The position numbers were made by a program, and so were the translations under genes. Under the pieces are notes generated by a model that was not told the DNA's origin, ran no database searches, and worked only from the letters and a program-made list of their open reading frames with translations. Source: Eucalyptus grandis (taxonomy: Eukaryota > Streptophyta > Magnoliopsida > Myrtales > Myrtaceae). From it: a stretch of 64,000 bases of DNA. Location of the stretch: contig NC_052615.1 in the NCBI RefSeq assembly GCF_016545825.1, forward strand, positions 31,245,088-31,309,087. Reading direction: 5' to 3'. Shown here piece by piece: positions 23,469 to 35,299 of the stretch (position 1 is the first letter of the stretch; every line of letters starts with the position of its first letter).

Positions 23469-26400
23469 TCAGACTCTACACAATCCTAGAGATTTTACAT
23501 TACCACAAAACACATCTCTAGGTATTGGCTTTGTCATAGGATCTGCTATCATTCTATGTGTAGATATGTACTGTAAGTTCACATCATTTCGTGCAACCAT
23601 ATCTTTGACAAAGTTATACTTGGTATCTATATGTTTGGTCTTGACATGATATTTTGGATCTTTGGTGTACGCTATAGCTGCTTGGCTATCACAGTTAACC
23701 AATAATTGATTTGTAGCTTTCTCAATAACACCTAAATGATCCAAAAATCTCTTAAGCCAAACTCCTTCTTGTACCGCTACTGAGAATGCCACGAACTCAG
23801 CTTCCATCGTGGACAAGGCTATACATGTTTGTTTCTTACTGCTCCATGATATGGCGCTATTGTTCAATAAGAAAGCAAATCCAGAGGTAGATTTCCTTTC
23901 ATCTAAATCTCCTCCCCAATCAGCATCTGAATAGCTTTCAAGTCGTAGATCCTTTCCTTGGTAATTCAACTTGTAATCAACAGTTCCCTTCAGATACCTC
24001 AGTATTCTCTTAACGACTTTCCAATGTGCTGGACTTGGATTGGATTGGTATCTACTCACCATTCCAACTACAAAACATATGTCAGGTCTTGTATACATCA
24101 TAGCGTACATCAAGCTCCCAACAGCACTAGCATAAGGAACATGTTTCATATGTTCCTTCTCTTGTGGAGTCCTTGGACACAGTCTATGACTCAATCCTTC
24201 ACCTTTTGCAATAGGAGTGTCTATGGGTTTACAATCTTGCATATGAAATCGTTCAAGAACCTTGTTTATATATGTTTCTTGCAAAAGAGATAACGATCTC
24301 TTCGAACGATCTCTTGAAATCTTAACTCCAAGAATGTATGCAGCCTCACCCATATCCTTCATCTCAAAGTTGGAAGACAACCAACTCTTGACAATATTGA
24401 CAAGCTCCACATTGCTTCCGGCAATTAGTATATCATCAACATATAATGATATGATCACAAATCTTTCATAATCACTATTGCCAGAATAATGCGAATCGAG
24501 ATAAATCTCACTACATGAGAAAATGTATCTTCATAGTCAATTCTTTCCTGTTGATTATACCCATTCGCCACAAGGCGAGCCTTATGCATTTCTATCAAGC
24601 CATCAGCCTTTCGCGTTATTTTGAGAACCCACTTGTTCCCAATAGCTTTGCGTCCTTTTGGAAGATCAACCAGTTCCCAAACTTGGTTTGATTTCATTGA
24701 CTCCATTTCTTCTTCCATTGCATGAATCCATTTCTCCTTACTAGGGCAATTTAGAGCATCATTAATATTTCTTGGCTCATCCTCATCTTGCGGAGCAATC
24801 ATAAAAGTTTCCCATTCAATGTCAAAACGTCGATGGGAAATACTTTGGCGACTTGTTTGCCGTATGGGAGATTGTACACTTTGCACATCATTCCCCATTA
24901 TGCTCCCACTTGGATTAGATAATGATGATGCCGTCTCATTATGTGGTTGTAATTGAGAATGAGTTGAATTCAATTCATCACTTCTCATATTACTCCCACT
25001 TGGACGAACTCCACTAAATCATTATTTTGATCCAAAGTTTCAAATATGGAGTAATCTTCCATTATTTCGCCATTCTTAGGAAATTCATCCTCTAAGAATG
25101 TGATATCCCGTGATTCAAATTCAGTTATACTCTCACTTTCCTGATCACCTATGAATACATACCATTTTGAGTGTTCTGAGTATCTTATGAAAATACTCTT
25201 CTTTCTTTTGGGACCCAATTTCCCAAACTTGTGAGAGGATTCATGAGTATAGGCAGCATAACCCCATGGCTTAAGAAAACTTAAGTCTGGTTTTCTACTT
25301 GTCCATAACTCATATGGAGTGGAAGTAACTGATTTGGAAGGCACTCGGTTAAGTATATAGGCAGCAGTTAACAACGCATCACTCTAAAAAGTGATAGGTA
25401 AGTTTGCATGCGCCATCATGGACCTAACCATTTCCAGTAGGGTTCTGTTTTTTCTCTCCGCAACACCATTTTGTTGAGGAATATATGAAATAGACAACTG
25501 TTTTTCTATTCCTTTTTCATCACATAATTTTCTGAACTCATCAGATAAATATTCTTGACCTCGATCGGATCTCAATGCTTTTATTTTCTTGTCTAATTGA
25601 TTTTCTACCAGATTCATAAACCTTTTGAAACAACTTAATGCTTCAGATTTATGAGAAATCAAATAAACATATCCAAATCAAGTATAATCATCTATAAAAG
25701 TGATGAAATAAACAGCTCCATGTCTTCCTCTCGCATTCATTGGACCATAGACATCAGAATGGATTAAATGCAGAGGAAATTCAGCTCTTTTACCTTTTTC
25801 AAATGGTTTCCTTGTCGTTTTCCCTTCTAGGCAATGCTTACATATAGGCAAATCGACTTTTTCAATGTTGCCCAACGAGCCATCTTTGGCTAATCTATTC
25901 ATACGCTGTTGACCAATATGATCAAGTCTTACATGCCACACATTCACATCATTATCATATGAATTAGGAGATACAAGAAGGTAATAACAAACATTTGCAT
26001 TAACATAGTCAATATCTAATACAATGAAATCATCCAGAAAATAACCACAACCATAGTAATTTGTATCCAAAAACAAATCTACACCTCTATTATGGAAGTT
26101 CATATTAAAACCTAATTTAACCAACACTAAAATAGACACTAAATTCCGACGAATCTCCGGAGCATACAATATATCATGTAGGAATAAAGTGCGTCTACCA
26201 CGCATGTTCAGTTGGCAAGTGCCAATTCCTTTCACTTCAGCTCTGGAGTTGTTTCCCACATAGATCCACTTAGTTCCAGTTGGTACTCGTCGGAATTCCA
26301 CGAAGGATTCTCTATTCTTCGCTACATGGTTTGTCGCTCCTGAATTTACAGTCCACAAAGGATTAGACTCAGTCAAGAATACAGAACTCGACACAAAAAC

Positions 26401-27282
26401 AAAGTTCTTAAAAGTACAAGGGGTGTATACCTTCTTTAGCTCACAATAGTCGCGAGCATAGTGACCCTTCTTGTCACAATTGTAACACTTCACCCTTGCA
26501 AGCTTCTTCATACAAGGACACTTTCCTCTCTCATGTTGGTTAAGCTTAGGCTTCTTCCCTAAAGGACTTGTTTCCTTGCTTTTCCCTTTATCAAACCAGT
26601 TAGGACGTTTGCGCTTGGAGCTCAAAGCTCCATGTGAGCTAGAACCAGCATGATAAATTTCAGCTTCTGGCTTAGCCGCCAAGAGGCGGTCCTCTTCTAG
26701 CTCAAGATGACACATTGCATCCTCAAATGTTTTGATATTTTCATTATGGGTCAGGTGCACCTTCATATGCTCCCAACTCTAAGGCAATGAACGAATCACT
26801 GCTTGCACTTGCTGCTCATCTGTCAGGACATGGCCAGCATCTTTCAACTCATTTATCATGTTTGACATCTTTCTAAGATGTTGCTTCATGGTCTGACCAT
26901 GAGGCTTCTTATAAGAGTCAAACCTAATAGTGAGCTGCTTCAAGTCACCGAAGTATGACCAAATCTTGCTACCAATGCTTCCCACATTTCCTTGGCATTC
27001 TCAAAACATCTAAACTCTCGCATGACGTCATTTTCCACGCTACTCAGCAACGTAATGCGAGCAAGAGAGTTCTTTCTTTTCCATGCAACAAATGCTTCCT
27101 TATCTCTCTTGTGCTGTGCAGTGTTTCCTTCTTTAGGTTATACCATGGTCAAGTTAAGAGCTTTTAGTGCCTCTTGCTCTTCCAGCACATTAAATTTTCA
27201 TGTGCCATATTTCATAGTTATCGCCATTGAGTTTTTCACCTTTGTTCAGCTCAGCAACTATGCTCTTTGTGGCTGAAGCCAT
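23469..27282 (-). pseudogene. Copia gag-pol polyprotein, broken
   Basis: Gag begins at ATG 27282 (MASATKSIVAELNKGE) and shows a KQLTIRFDSYKKPHGQ stretch. A zinc knuckle follows (CYNCDKKGHYARDYC, about 26430-26480). The aspartic protease reads WTVNSGATNHV with Asn in place of the catalytic Asp (26344-26346). Integrase has an HX..HX..CXXC zinc region (GHIGQQ-equivalent DHIGQQ, CKHC) and D, D, E residues (IHSDVYGP; RSDRGQEYL; NGVAERKNR). RT has YVDD (ISLYVDDILIAG) but lacks about the middle of the domain between FISIRIILA and SGNSDYERF. RNase H is present (SYSDADWGG, STMEAEFVA). Breaks include stops near 27125, 26777, 25675 and 25382 and a frameshift near 24985. Confidence 0.9.
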
Positions 27283-28814
27283 TGATCTGAACACATCAGA
27301 CATATATACACGAATTATTAATGCTTATCATTTATGCATCTATTTTCCACAGACCCATCATATTAATGAACAATTTCAAGTAAGGTTTCATAATCAAAAT
27401 GTCACTATGTTTCCAATCATTCTCCAAAAATCCTAACTTAAAACTATCATTAATATAATTGTCTTATGCAAAATAAATTCTATGAAGCTACAAAAACTTC
27501 TATAAACTACCCACATCAACCAACAATAACAGAAATCAAATAATATTTGACATCCAATAGAATAATAATGCTTTCACATAATACAACTAACATATCAGTT
27601 GCTACATCAACAACAATCAGGTAGTAAATATTACATAAGACGTTCAGGAAGCACACTTAACAAAGACCAACCAATACATCTAACACCAAGTCAGTACACG
27701 AACTGGGAAAGATCCTCTTTTGTTCAATTTCTTGCTCTTTCCCTTGTAACAATCCAATAATAATCATCTATAAAATCCATCACAATTTTCCTATATGAGG
27801 CAGCTTTGTTGACATCCCATATGCGATTCAACACTCATTACTATTCTCGGTGGAAGGGTGTTCATGAAAATCGCACCATCTCGCATCGTGGCATATGACG
27901 ACCATTCCATATGACATTTTGAATTTTCCCGTTGATTTCAAGAACGTGATCAATTAAGTCACCACTCTCCCATCGATGATCCGTCAGCTCAGCTATCAAC
28001 TTAGAAAGCCTTTCCTTTTGTTCATCGGTAATTGCGCGAATAGGTGTGCGTAACCTTAGGGGAGGCATTGTTCTTGCAACAAATGCAGAAAAAATAAGGG
28101 ATCACATATAATCACATAAACTTAATTGAAAAAGAAACACATTCTTTTCCTCTTTTTTTTTTTTTTGTCAACGGTCAACGGTCAAAGTTAATGGTCAGGT
28201 CGCCGGGTCGTCGGACCGGTCGGACCGGTCGGGCCGGTCAAACTGGTTGGGCCGGTCGGACCGATCGGGCCGGTCAAACTGGTTGGGCCGGTCGGACCTC
28301 GGGTTGGGTCGCGTCTCAGGTCGATTCGCCGATCGGGTCGGGTCGCCGACTGGTGACCGACCGGCCAAACTGTCGCCGGCGATGACGTCATCCCAGTGGT
28401 TACTGACCATTGGGTGACGTCATCACGCGTCGGTTCATCGACCGACGGCGTCGCGCATGTGCCAGTTCGCCACCGGCACGTGTGGCGCACGCGCTGGCTG
28501 AGCCAACGCTTCAGGTGTGTGGCGCCCACGCACAGCGGCTTCTGGCTGCGCGTGTGGGCGCGTGCGGCATCGCCCGGCGGCGATCGACCCGTCGACGGAC
28601 TCGTCTCGACAAGCTCTTTCACCCTATGCCATCAAAAATCGATTTCAACTTACAGAAACTCGAAAAAAAAAAAAAAAAAGGATGAACAGTGCTCGAGTGT
28701 CGGGATTTTGCGCCCCGATCCGTGTCGGCTGATTATTTTCACGAAAAATCAATTAAAAATCAGTCATAAACATGAAAGGGGTCGGGAAAACATGAACTCA
28801 GGCTCTGATACTAA
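27283..28814 (-). other. Long 5' leader of the young Copia, with GC-rich segment
   Basis: About 1.5 kb between the primer-binding site and gag. It contains a short open frame at 27862-28068 (MPPLRLRTPIRAITDEQKER), a GC-rich block (about 28190-28620) with tandem repeats, and an A run near 28664-28680. ORFs in the GC-rich block on both strands are repeat by-products. Confidence 0.6.
28195..28310. repeat. GC-rich minisatellite in the Copia leader
   Basis: A unit of about 36 bp built from GGGCCGGTCAAACTGGTT and GGGCCGGTCGGACC occurs twice in full (28231-28266 and 28267-28300), next to extra GGTCGGACC copies. The spurious Gly/Pro/Thr-rich reading frames come from this repeat. Confidence 0.85.
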
Positions 28815-29260
28815 TGTTGAGTTTGTCGGATTCCCAAAAACCGGATTCGACACTAAATCGAACCCTTAAAAAATGAATGCGGAAGACAAGCCCGAGAAAA
28901 ACATGTATCACCGATCCTAAAGCACACCACAGAATCGAGCGTACCTTGTTAGCCACAGATTAAACACCGACGCCGATAAGAGGAAGAGAAAACGATCCCG
29001 TTCGATCCGATGACGTTGATTTGGCCTTGAAGGGAGAGGGCGTCGCCTTTTCTTCTTGTTTTTTCTTTTGGAGGGAGAGAGGGAGAGGAACGTACGTAAT
29101 GTCAAAAGGTACGTTCTCCCTCTCTTTCCTCCCTTATATACGTCCCTAAAAAAAACAAAGAAACGTACCCCTTCATACATGGGTCATAATCTTGTGGGCC
29201 GGGCTTTTAAGCCCAACATGGGCGGACGGGCCAACTTAGGCCCATCACATAAAACCATCA
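28815..29260 (-). repeat. 5' LTR of the young Copia
   Basis: A 446-bp LTR matching 21917-22360 nearly base for base; it is followed by the second GGGGC target copy. Confidence 0.9.
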
Positions 29261-29265
29261 GGGGC

Positions 29266-31110
29266 TCTTACTTCTCCGATCACCGTCTAGAAATTTCGTT
29301 ATTGCAATTATGCTTGGAGCAAAATTAGAGATTGAGAAGTTCAATGGGGAGGAAAAATTTTCAGTTGTGGAGCATTAAAATGCACGCCTTGTTAACAACC
29401 TAAGGTTTGATGAAGGTATTGGATGGTAAGGAAAAATTACCATGAATGATGAAAGAGGCCGATAGGGTCGAGTTGATGAAGAAGGCAAAAAATATAATCT
29501 TGTTGAATTTGTTGGATGAGATACTTATTAAGTAGCCAAAGAGAAGAATGTTGCAGCATTATGGACAAAATGCAAGTCACTTTATCTTATGAAGAGTTTT
29601 TTAACAATTGCTTGTATATGTTAAAAAGTAATTGTTTCAACTTTTGGATGGCTAAAGCCACATCCATTAGAACCCATTTAGATAAGATTGACAAACTCAT
29701 GGTGGATTTGAAAAACGTTAACTTGATGAGAAACAATGCATCATGTTGTTTTGTCTCTGCTGGATTCTTTTGAGCACTTTACTAATTCATTGTTATAAGG
29801 GCGCACTATAATTACTTTGGAAGAGGTAAAATCTCGATTGTTTTTAAAGAAGCGACAAAAGAAATTATTAGATTATAACTGGGCATAGGATGTGGTGAAA
29901 AATAAATTATCCAGCATAGAGACCATTGTCAGGAGTCTGGAAATAGTAAATGAAGAATCATTCTAAGTTAAAGTCCACTGTTCATAATTGTTGATGCTAT
30001 CATTGTAAAGAGTGAGGGCATTATTAGAGAGATTGTCCAAAGTATTGGGGTAAATGAGTTAAAGATGGAGTTCGCAGACGATGGTAATGTTGTTACCTTA
30101 ACATATAACAATTCCGGTGATGTCGAGGATATATTAATAGTCACCACGAGTTCATTGGTAATGATTGGGTGCTTGACTCTAGATGTTCTTATTGTTAGAC
30201 TTCTCATAGACACTTGCTTACTACCTATTAGTACATGGAGGGTGGTAAAGTGTTTATGCGAAATGGTGCCGCTTGTGAAGCAGTGGAGATCAAACCAATT
30301 TAGATTAAGATGCATAATGGAGTGGTGAGAACATTGATTGACACAAGCATGTACTAGAGTTGAGAAAGAACCTCATCTCATTAGGTGCTGTTGATGGGTT
30401 TGGATATCAGATCTCTAATAAATGTGGAGTTTTGAAGGTCTCTTGAAGTGTACTTCCTATGATATGAGGTAAGATAGACTACTGGTTGTATATGCTCAAT
30501 TGAATAATAGTGATTGGCTTGTCTACTAGATTCTCTTAGGCTTTAAGTTAAGGAACAACAGAGAAGTGACACATGAGACTCGAACAAATAAGTGAGAGAA
30601 AGATTATTATTCTGAGTTAGAGGGTCTATTGGAGGTCATTGGATTGAGAAGATGAACTTTTGTGAACATTACAACAAGAGTAGTCAACAAAGAGTGAAGT
30701 TCATGGATCTTGGAGATTGAAAGCTGCATAAATTCAAACTTATGGGGACCCTCTCAAGATCCATCTCGGGTTGGTGCCAGGTATGTGTTGTCCTTTGTTG
30801 AATAAATTTTGAAAAAAGTACGAATTTTCCTTCTTAAGCACAAAATTGAAGTGTTTGGTTGGTTCAAGTTAGGGAAGGTAATAATTGAAAAACAAATAGG
30901 AAGGAAGATCAAATGCTTGAGAATCGGTAAAATGGTTAGATTTTTGTTCAAAGGAGCTTAGTTAGTTTGGCATGAAGAAGGTATAGTGAAACATTGCACT
31001 ATTGCCCATACCCCATATGGCTAAATGGAATCGCAAAACTAATAAATAAAATTATATTGGAGAGAGCTCACTCTTTATTCTCCAATGCTAAATAAAGTGA
31101 AGATTTCTAT
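29266..31110 (+). pseudogene. Gag-pol remnant of the old Copia
   Basis: Plus-strand fragments in different frames. Gag start region: AKLEIEKFNGEEKFS and IKMHALLTTQGLMKVLDGK (about 29310-29430). Degraded zinc knuckle CYHCKE-stop-GHY-stop-RDC (about 29975-30045). Protease region WVLDSRCSY (about 30165-30190), with Arg where DSG is expected. Pre-integrase RKNLISLGAVDGFGY (about 30365-30405). Integrase H-TIAHTP...NGIAKLINKI (about 30990-31060). There are dozens of stops. RT and RNase H are absent. Confidence 0.7.
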
Positions 31111-31512
31111 GTCAAAATAGTGAATGTCATTGGTTGGTGAACAAATCACCATCACTTGCCATTGATTGGAAAGCTCTTGATGTAACGTGGTTAGGTAATT
31201 GGAACAAACGAGAGGAGTATATGATTTTGTTTATTGAGTTTTTTTATTAGAGATTGTGAGATGAAGCTTATAGTTTTATTTTGGGTGTAATTAGGAGGCG
31301 GGAAACATTTAAGCGATTGTAAACTATGTACTCTTTGGATTATTGGATCTTTTGGTGACTGGCTCTTCCCATGAGGTAATACTGACACTTGAACCAAACT
31401 ATGTAACTCTAGTGTTCTTTATCATTCTTCATCAATTTTTCTAGTAATTTTATTTTTCCTGTTTGACTTGAATTGTAAGATCTATTAATTTCCGTGTTAT
31501 TTTTACTAAACT

Positions 31513-32384
31513 ATTGATATCATTACCCCTTGCCTAATATATCTGCCACTTCAACACTGTGATAGCAACACTAATCTAATAGCAATATAAATTTAAACTA
31601 AAAAACCTGAGAGGGATTCCTAGTTCAACATCCAAGTGAATCATAGTGTGGGGTTGATAATTTTTACGTTTACGACTAAGCAAGTACTGAAAAACACATT
31701 TTTCGAAGAATGTTAATATAATTCGAGTCCACAAACTAATTAAATTCTAACCACAGCGTTAAGCCAGGTTAAGAATCAATTTGTACACTAACCTTTTGGT
31801 TCTAATTACCTAAACAATACGATATCGAGTCTTCAGTTTCATTGGCTTGGTTCAATCTATTATTATTAAAAGGCCAACTTCATCTCTAACCCCTTTTTTC
31901 TTGGTCTCATTTAGAATATATTTTCACTCATCATTTGATTCTCCATGAATAGGTAAAGATCCAAGGTGTACTTAAAAAAATAACAAGTTCGTAATGATTC
32001 ATGTTGGATCCTCCCAGGTAGGATTTTATATGTTGTCAACCATGTCAGTTTATGTTTGCAATATGAGAAAGTAATTTGTGTGTCGATTTTATGGTTTACT
32101 TGGTGTAATGTCTAATAATATGCGGTAGTCCTTAGGCTCAACCACATGCCCGAAAACTCATCGTTTTTATTTTTATTTTTTCTTGCACTCAATATTTGCA
32201 CCTCCACCAATATCTTTTAGGACAGAGAAGACTTTTTGATGCACTTTTGATTATCAATATTTTTGGAAGATACAAATCAACTTGTCAAATGTTAATTATT
32301 CAATCGAAATGATTCTTCCATCCCTTTTCTCTTTAAGTGATCAAAGGTCATATTCCCCTTTTTCATACCCAAAAAAAAAAAAAA

Positions 32385-32449
<65 letters not shown>

Positions 32450-32671
32450 TTAAGCTATATTATAGCTGCGCCATAATAGAAAGATTAAAATGTAAGTTTG
32501 TGACGACACGTGTCTTAACTATTCATTAGTTTCTTGATTTGATTGAGTTATCATCTTAGAAGGAAACGACCCTCTTAATTTATTCCTAAATTGATCCGTG
32601 TCCATTTGCATTTATAGTACAAAAATAATGGTGATAGGGTTTAAGATGAGTGGAGATAACCCAACATCCAA
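31513..32671. other. Gene-free interval with GA microsatellite
   Basis: AT-rich DNA without a recognisable gene. A GA repeat lies at 32386-32447. The ORF across that repeat is spurious. Confidence 0.55.
32386..32447. repeat. GA microsatellite
   Basis: About 30 GA units preceded by an A15 run. It is not part of a recognised transcript. Confidence 0.95.
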
Positions 32672-32686
32672 CAAGTAATAGAATTC

Positions 32687-33450
32687 TATCTATTTCTATC
32701 CGGCCTCAGCACATGCAAGACAAACTTGTTTGGATAGGAAAACAGAATGGACAGTTTAGAGTAAAGAGTTGTTATAATCAAATCAGAGCTCAACAAACAT
32801 GCCACAACAACAATCAAGCCTCTTCATCCTTTCAGCTGCCTCGCAAATTATGGAATGCAATATGGAAAATCACTACTATGCCTAAATTAAGACCATTCAT
32901 GTGGTCAATTTGTAGCAATGCATTGCCGACTAGAGAAAACCTATATCGTTGACACATCATCTCAGACCCTATTTGTTGTATGTGTACAACGCAGGTATCC
33001 GAAACACCAGAGTATTTATTTTTGTTATGCCCATGGACTTTAAATGTATGGTTACACTCAGAAATCGACCTCCAGCATCTTCCTACAGGTGTGAATCGAA
33101 TAGAAAGCTGGTTGGTTGCTGTTATTGAGAAACAGAATGGCTTACCAGAGCTTGAAACTGTTACGGCTATTCTCTGGCATATATGGAAAGCCAGAAACAA
33201 CTTCTTATTTCGTCAGCAATGTCCCAATGTGGAGTAGGTTGTGCAATCAGCGTTAGTCGACGCCCAATATGGTTGGCCGAATTCTATTGCGGATCGGGCT
33301 ATAAAGGCCCATCGGGCTTCTTTGCTTTCCTCAGATTAGGTGCAACATCCTCCTTCTTATTTACAAGATCTTTTATATTCCGAAATGGCTGCTAATGTAA
33401 CTTCAACTCTAAGCATATAATATACTTATGTTTTTTACCAAAAAAAAAAA
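32687..33450 (+). mobile_element. 5'-truncated LINE with poly-A tail and perfect TSD
   Basis: Flanked by identical 15-bp copies of CAAGTAATAGAATTC (32672-32686 and 33451-33465) and ending in an A10 tail, the signature of target-primed LINE insertion. The coding remnant begins LSISIRPQHMQDKLVWIG, continues through GQFRVKSCYN, KLWNAIWKITTMPKLRPFMWSI and the zinc-binding part (CCMCTTQVSETPEYLFLLC), and runs into an RNase-H-like tail (LWHIWKARNNFLF). This is the zf-RVT region of plant LINE ORF2. One stop follows NLYR near 32954 and another near 33237. A perfect TSD suggests fairly recent insertion. Confidence 0.9.
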
Positions 33451-33639
33451 CAAGTAATAGAATTCGGCATGTGTATAACATGGTCATGAGGGCCTCCCCA
33501 ATCATCTTTGATGCAGAAACGTGACTTTGATAATTTGACATCTTTCAACTCACTTTTTGAGGCCGACCTAACCCGAACGGATTAATATCTGCCTTTTTCA
33601 AACACTTTTGACTAAATGGTTCACTCATTCCACGTTCAG

Positions 33640-33890
33640 AAAGCCCATGTCGGGATGAACTGTCCTTTGAAGCCTTGACCCAGTGATGCGGGGTTAGAGA
33701 TATTATTCGATCTAGTCCCTGTTAGTCATAACCTAAGATTTGCACATCACTGATTGGCGCCATCTGCGAAAGAACAAGAGCTAGTGGCTATGGCTCGAAC
33801 CAAAAGAACAACAAACACTGTTTCCCAAAATAACCCTAACCTCACAAACAGCTCATATAACCCAAATCCTCAAAACACGGTATAAATCGA
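33640..33890 (+). pseudogene. Possible gypsy LTR/leader/gag-start fragment
   Basis: GATTGGCGCCATCTGCGAAAG (33753-33773) resembles the TTGGCGCCGTCTGTGG motif commonly seen just inside plant gypsy LTRs. It is followed by an ATG at 33789 opening a basic peptide (MARTKRTTNTVSQNNPNL) that stops within about 35 codons. No LTR partner was found, so this is weak. Confidence 0.3.
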
Positions 33891-34670
33891 ACGATACCTC
33901 AAGAAAGCGACATAATTGAAACCCGACATCTTCAAGATCTGACTTCAGCTTTTTCGTTTTCGTTTTCCAATTTTAATTTAATTTCAATGACCTCTTTTGT
34001 TGTCATTTTTTCTAATTTCTTTGTTAACCCTTTTGCTCATCCACCTGTAACCCTTACCATCATAATTCATATCCAGTCAATGCGAGGCCCTTTAACAAAA
34101 TACGTTAGAAGCCCAACTTGACTGGGCTTTTTGCAAAGCAAAATTGGGCATGTATGGAGTCCAACTTTGCAAAGCCCAGAGCTGGACTTTGGCACCAGAG
34201 AGAAAGCTTACAAATGGCGATGACTATGGTAACGCCGTTTATCCCCGATAATCACTCAAATAATCTCATCCTAATGGGCTTGATCATCACTTCATCAGTC
34301 AGATGGTCTTTCGCAGTTGTATCTAAAAATTTAGGGCCCTTAGTACCAGGCAAATTTTGGTGTGAATGACATTATATTCCATGTAATAGCCGCGGTCAAT
34401 GATTCTGTCGGGTTTTCAATGTGTCCTTTTCCTTCTTTTATTTTTTTTCTTTCTTCTTGTAATGAACTATTTCTCATTTGAGGGCAAAAAAGTGAGCTGT
34501 CCATTCTATCGGTGAAACCGCACATTGCGTTCCAATATTCACTAAAGTAGCCATTCAAATTAAGATGGCACATTGAAAACTAAGTTAACTTGAGATTAAC
34601 CTGCAACAGACCTTTAAAAAGTATAGTCCTATTTTACTTTTTTGTAACAAGATTCAGATCCCAATCAATT
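33891..34670. other. No gene recognised
   Basis: Intergenic sequence. Short ORFs at 34118 and 34340 have no recognisable domain. Confidence 0.5.
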
Positions 34671-34681
34671 ATGAAAGAACT

Positions 34682-35288
34682 GAAAAATTACAAAAACAAA
34701 TCATAAACTTATTACACTTGTACAAAATCCTAAACTTTTCAATTTAGTCAAATTTAGTTCTACACTTTTTAGCAATTTACCAATTTTGTTCAGGGAATCA
34801 TTGATGTGAATGTCAAAGTGTTGTATAAAATGGTTGGTATTGACGTGGATAATTTTTATAATTTTAAATAATTTTTATTTTTATTTTTATTCTTCTTTCT
34901 TTCTTTCTTTTCATTTTTTTTTTCTACTAGTGAGGGTAAGCCATTAGGCAAGAGTCCAGGCCCTCAGCGGTAGTAGACAAGGGTTGCAACCCTTGCTAGA
35001 TTTCAGCCCTTGCTGGGCTAAAAAAAAAAGAAAAAGAAAGAAAAGAAAACAAATTATATAAAATTCAATTTTTTAAAAATAAAATTATACAAATTATTTA
35101 CCTTAGCCCCGATCGTGCCATATAGGATGGCTAGCGTCCATATAAGCAAGTTCTAAAATAAAAATGGCAAGAATGAATAAATTGGCAAATCATCAAGATG
35201 TTTAAGATTAAATTGGTTAAATTAAAATATTGAGGACTAAATTAGCACAAGTATAGTAAGTTTATGATTTTTTTTTTTGTAATTCCTC
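34682..35288. mobile_element. Mutator-like non-autonomous TIR element with 11-bp TSD
   Basis: Ends GAAAAATTACAAAAAC and, inverted, GAGGAATTACAAAAAA continue as inverted arms (ATCATAAACTTA; CACTTGTACAAA against TACTTGTGCTAA). The flanks are identical 11-mers ATGAAAGAACT (34671-34681 and 35289-35299). The core has CT-rich and A-rich stretches around a GAGGG/CAAGGGTTGCAACCCTTG palindrome (34980-35000). The length is about 607 bp and no transposase is present. Confidence 0.8.
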
Positions 35289-35299
35289 ATGAAAGAACT

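Larger units (their letters stand above)
21917..29260 (-). mobile_element. Young Copia LTR retrotransposon (Tnt1-94-like), defective
   Basis: Two near-identical LTRs (21917-22360 and 28815-29260) start TGTTG and end CCATCA. They are flanked by the 5-bp target duplication GGGGC (21912-21916 and 29261-29265). The primer-binding site just inside the right LTR reads TTAGTATCAGAGCC on the minus strand (initiator Met tRNA type). A purine-rich tract, GAGTGGGAGA on the minus strand, abuts the left LTR. The 7.3-kb element lies antisense inside an older Copia. The few LTR differences suggest recent insertion, but pol carries stops, a frameshift and an RT deletion, so movement would need help in trans. 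Confidence 0.92.
21549..31512 (+). mobile_element. Old plus-strand Copia element interrupted by a younger Copia
   Basis: Left LTR remnant about 21549-21868 and right LTR remnant about 31230-31512 match in order: AGAGATTGTGAGAT; GGTGTAATTAGG; AAACATT; CTCTAGTGTTC; TCTAGTAAT against TCTTGTAAT; GACTTGAAT; CCGTGTTATTTT. A primer-binding-site-like TGGAATTAGAGC follows the left LTR (21870-21881), close to the initiator-tRNA site TGGTATCAGAGC. The interior resumes after the nested element at 29266 with gag. Reverse transcriptase and RNase H are missing before the right LTR. Divergence between the LTRs and many stops mark it as old. Confidence 0.7.

Noticed and set aside
28195..28310. CRISPR-like repeat array
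   Set aside because: Contiguous tandem repeats without unique spacers in a plant retrotransposon; not CRISPR.
28188..28869. 144- and 157-codon frames with Gly/Pro/Thr repeats
   Set aside because: Produced by the GC-rich minisatellite in the Copia leader.
32650..33395. Possible host gene with RNase-H-like domain
   Set aside because: The poly-A tail and the 15-bp TSD show that it is a LINE fragment.
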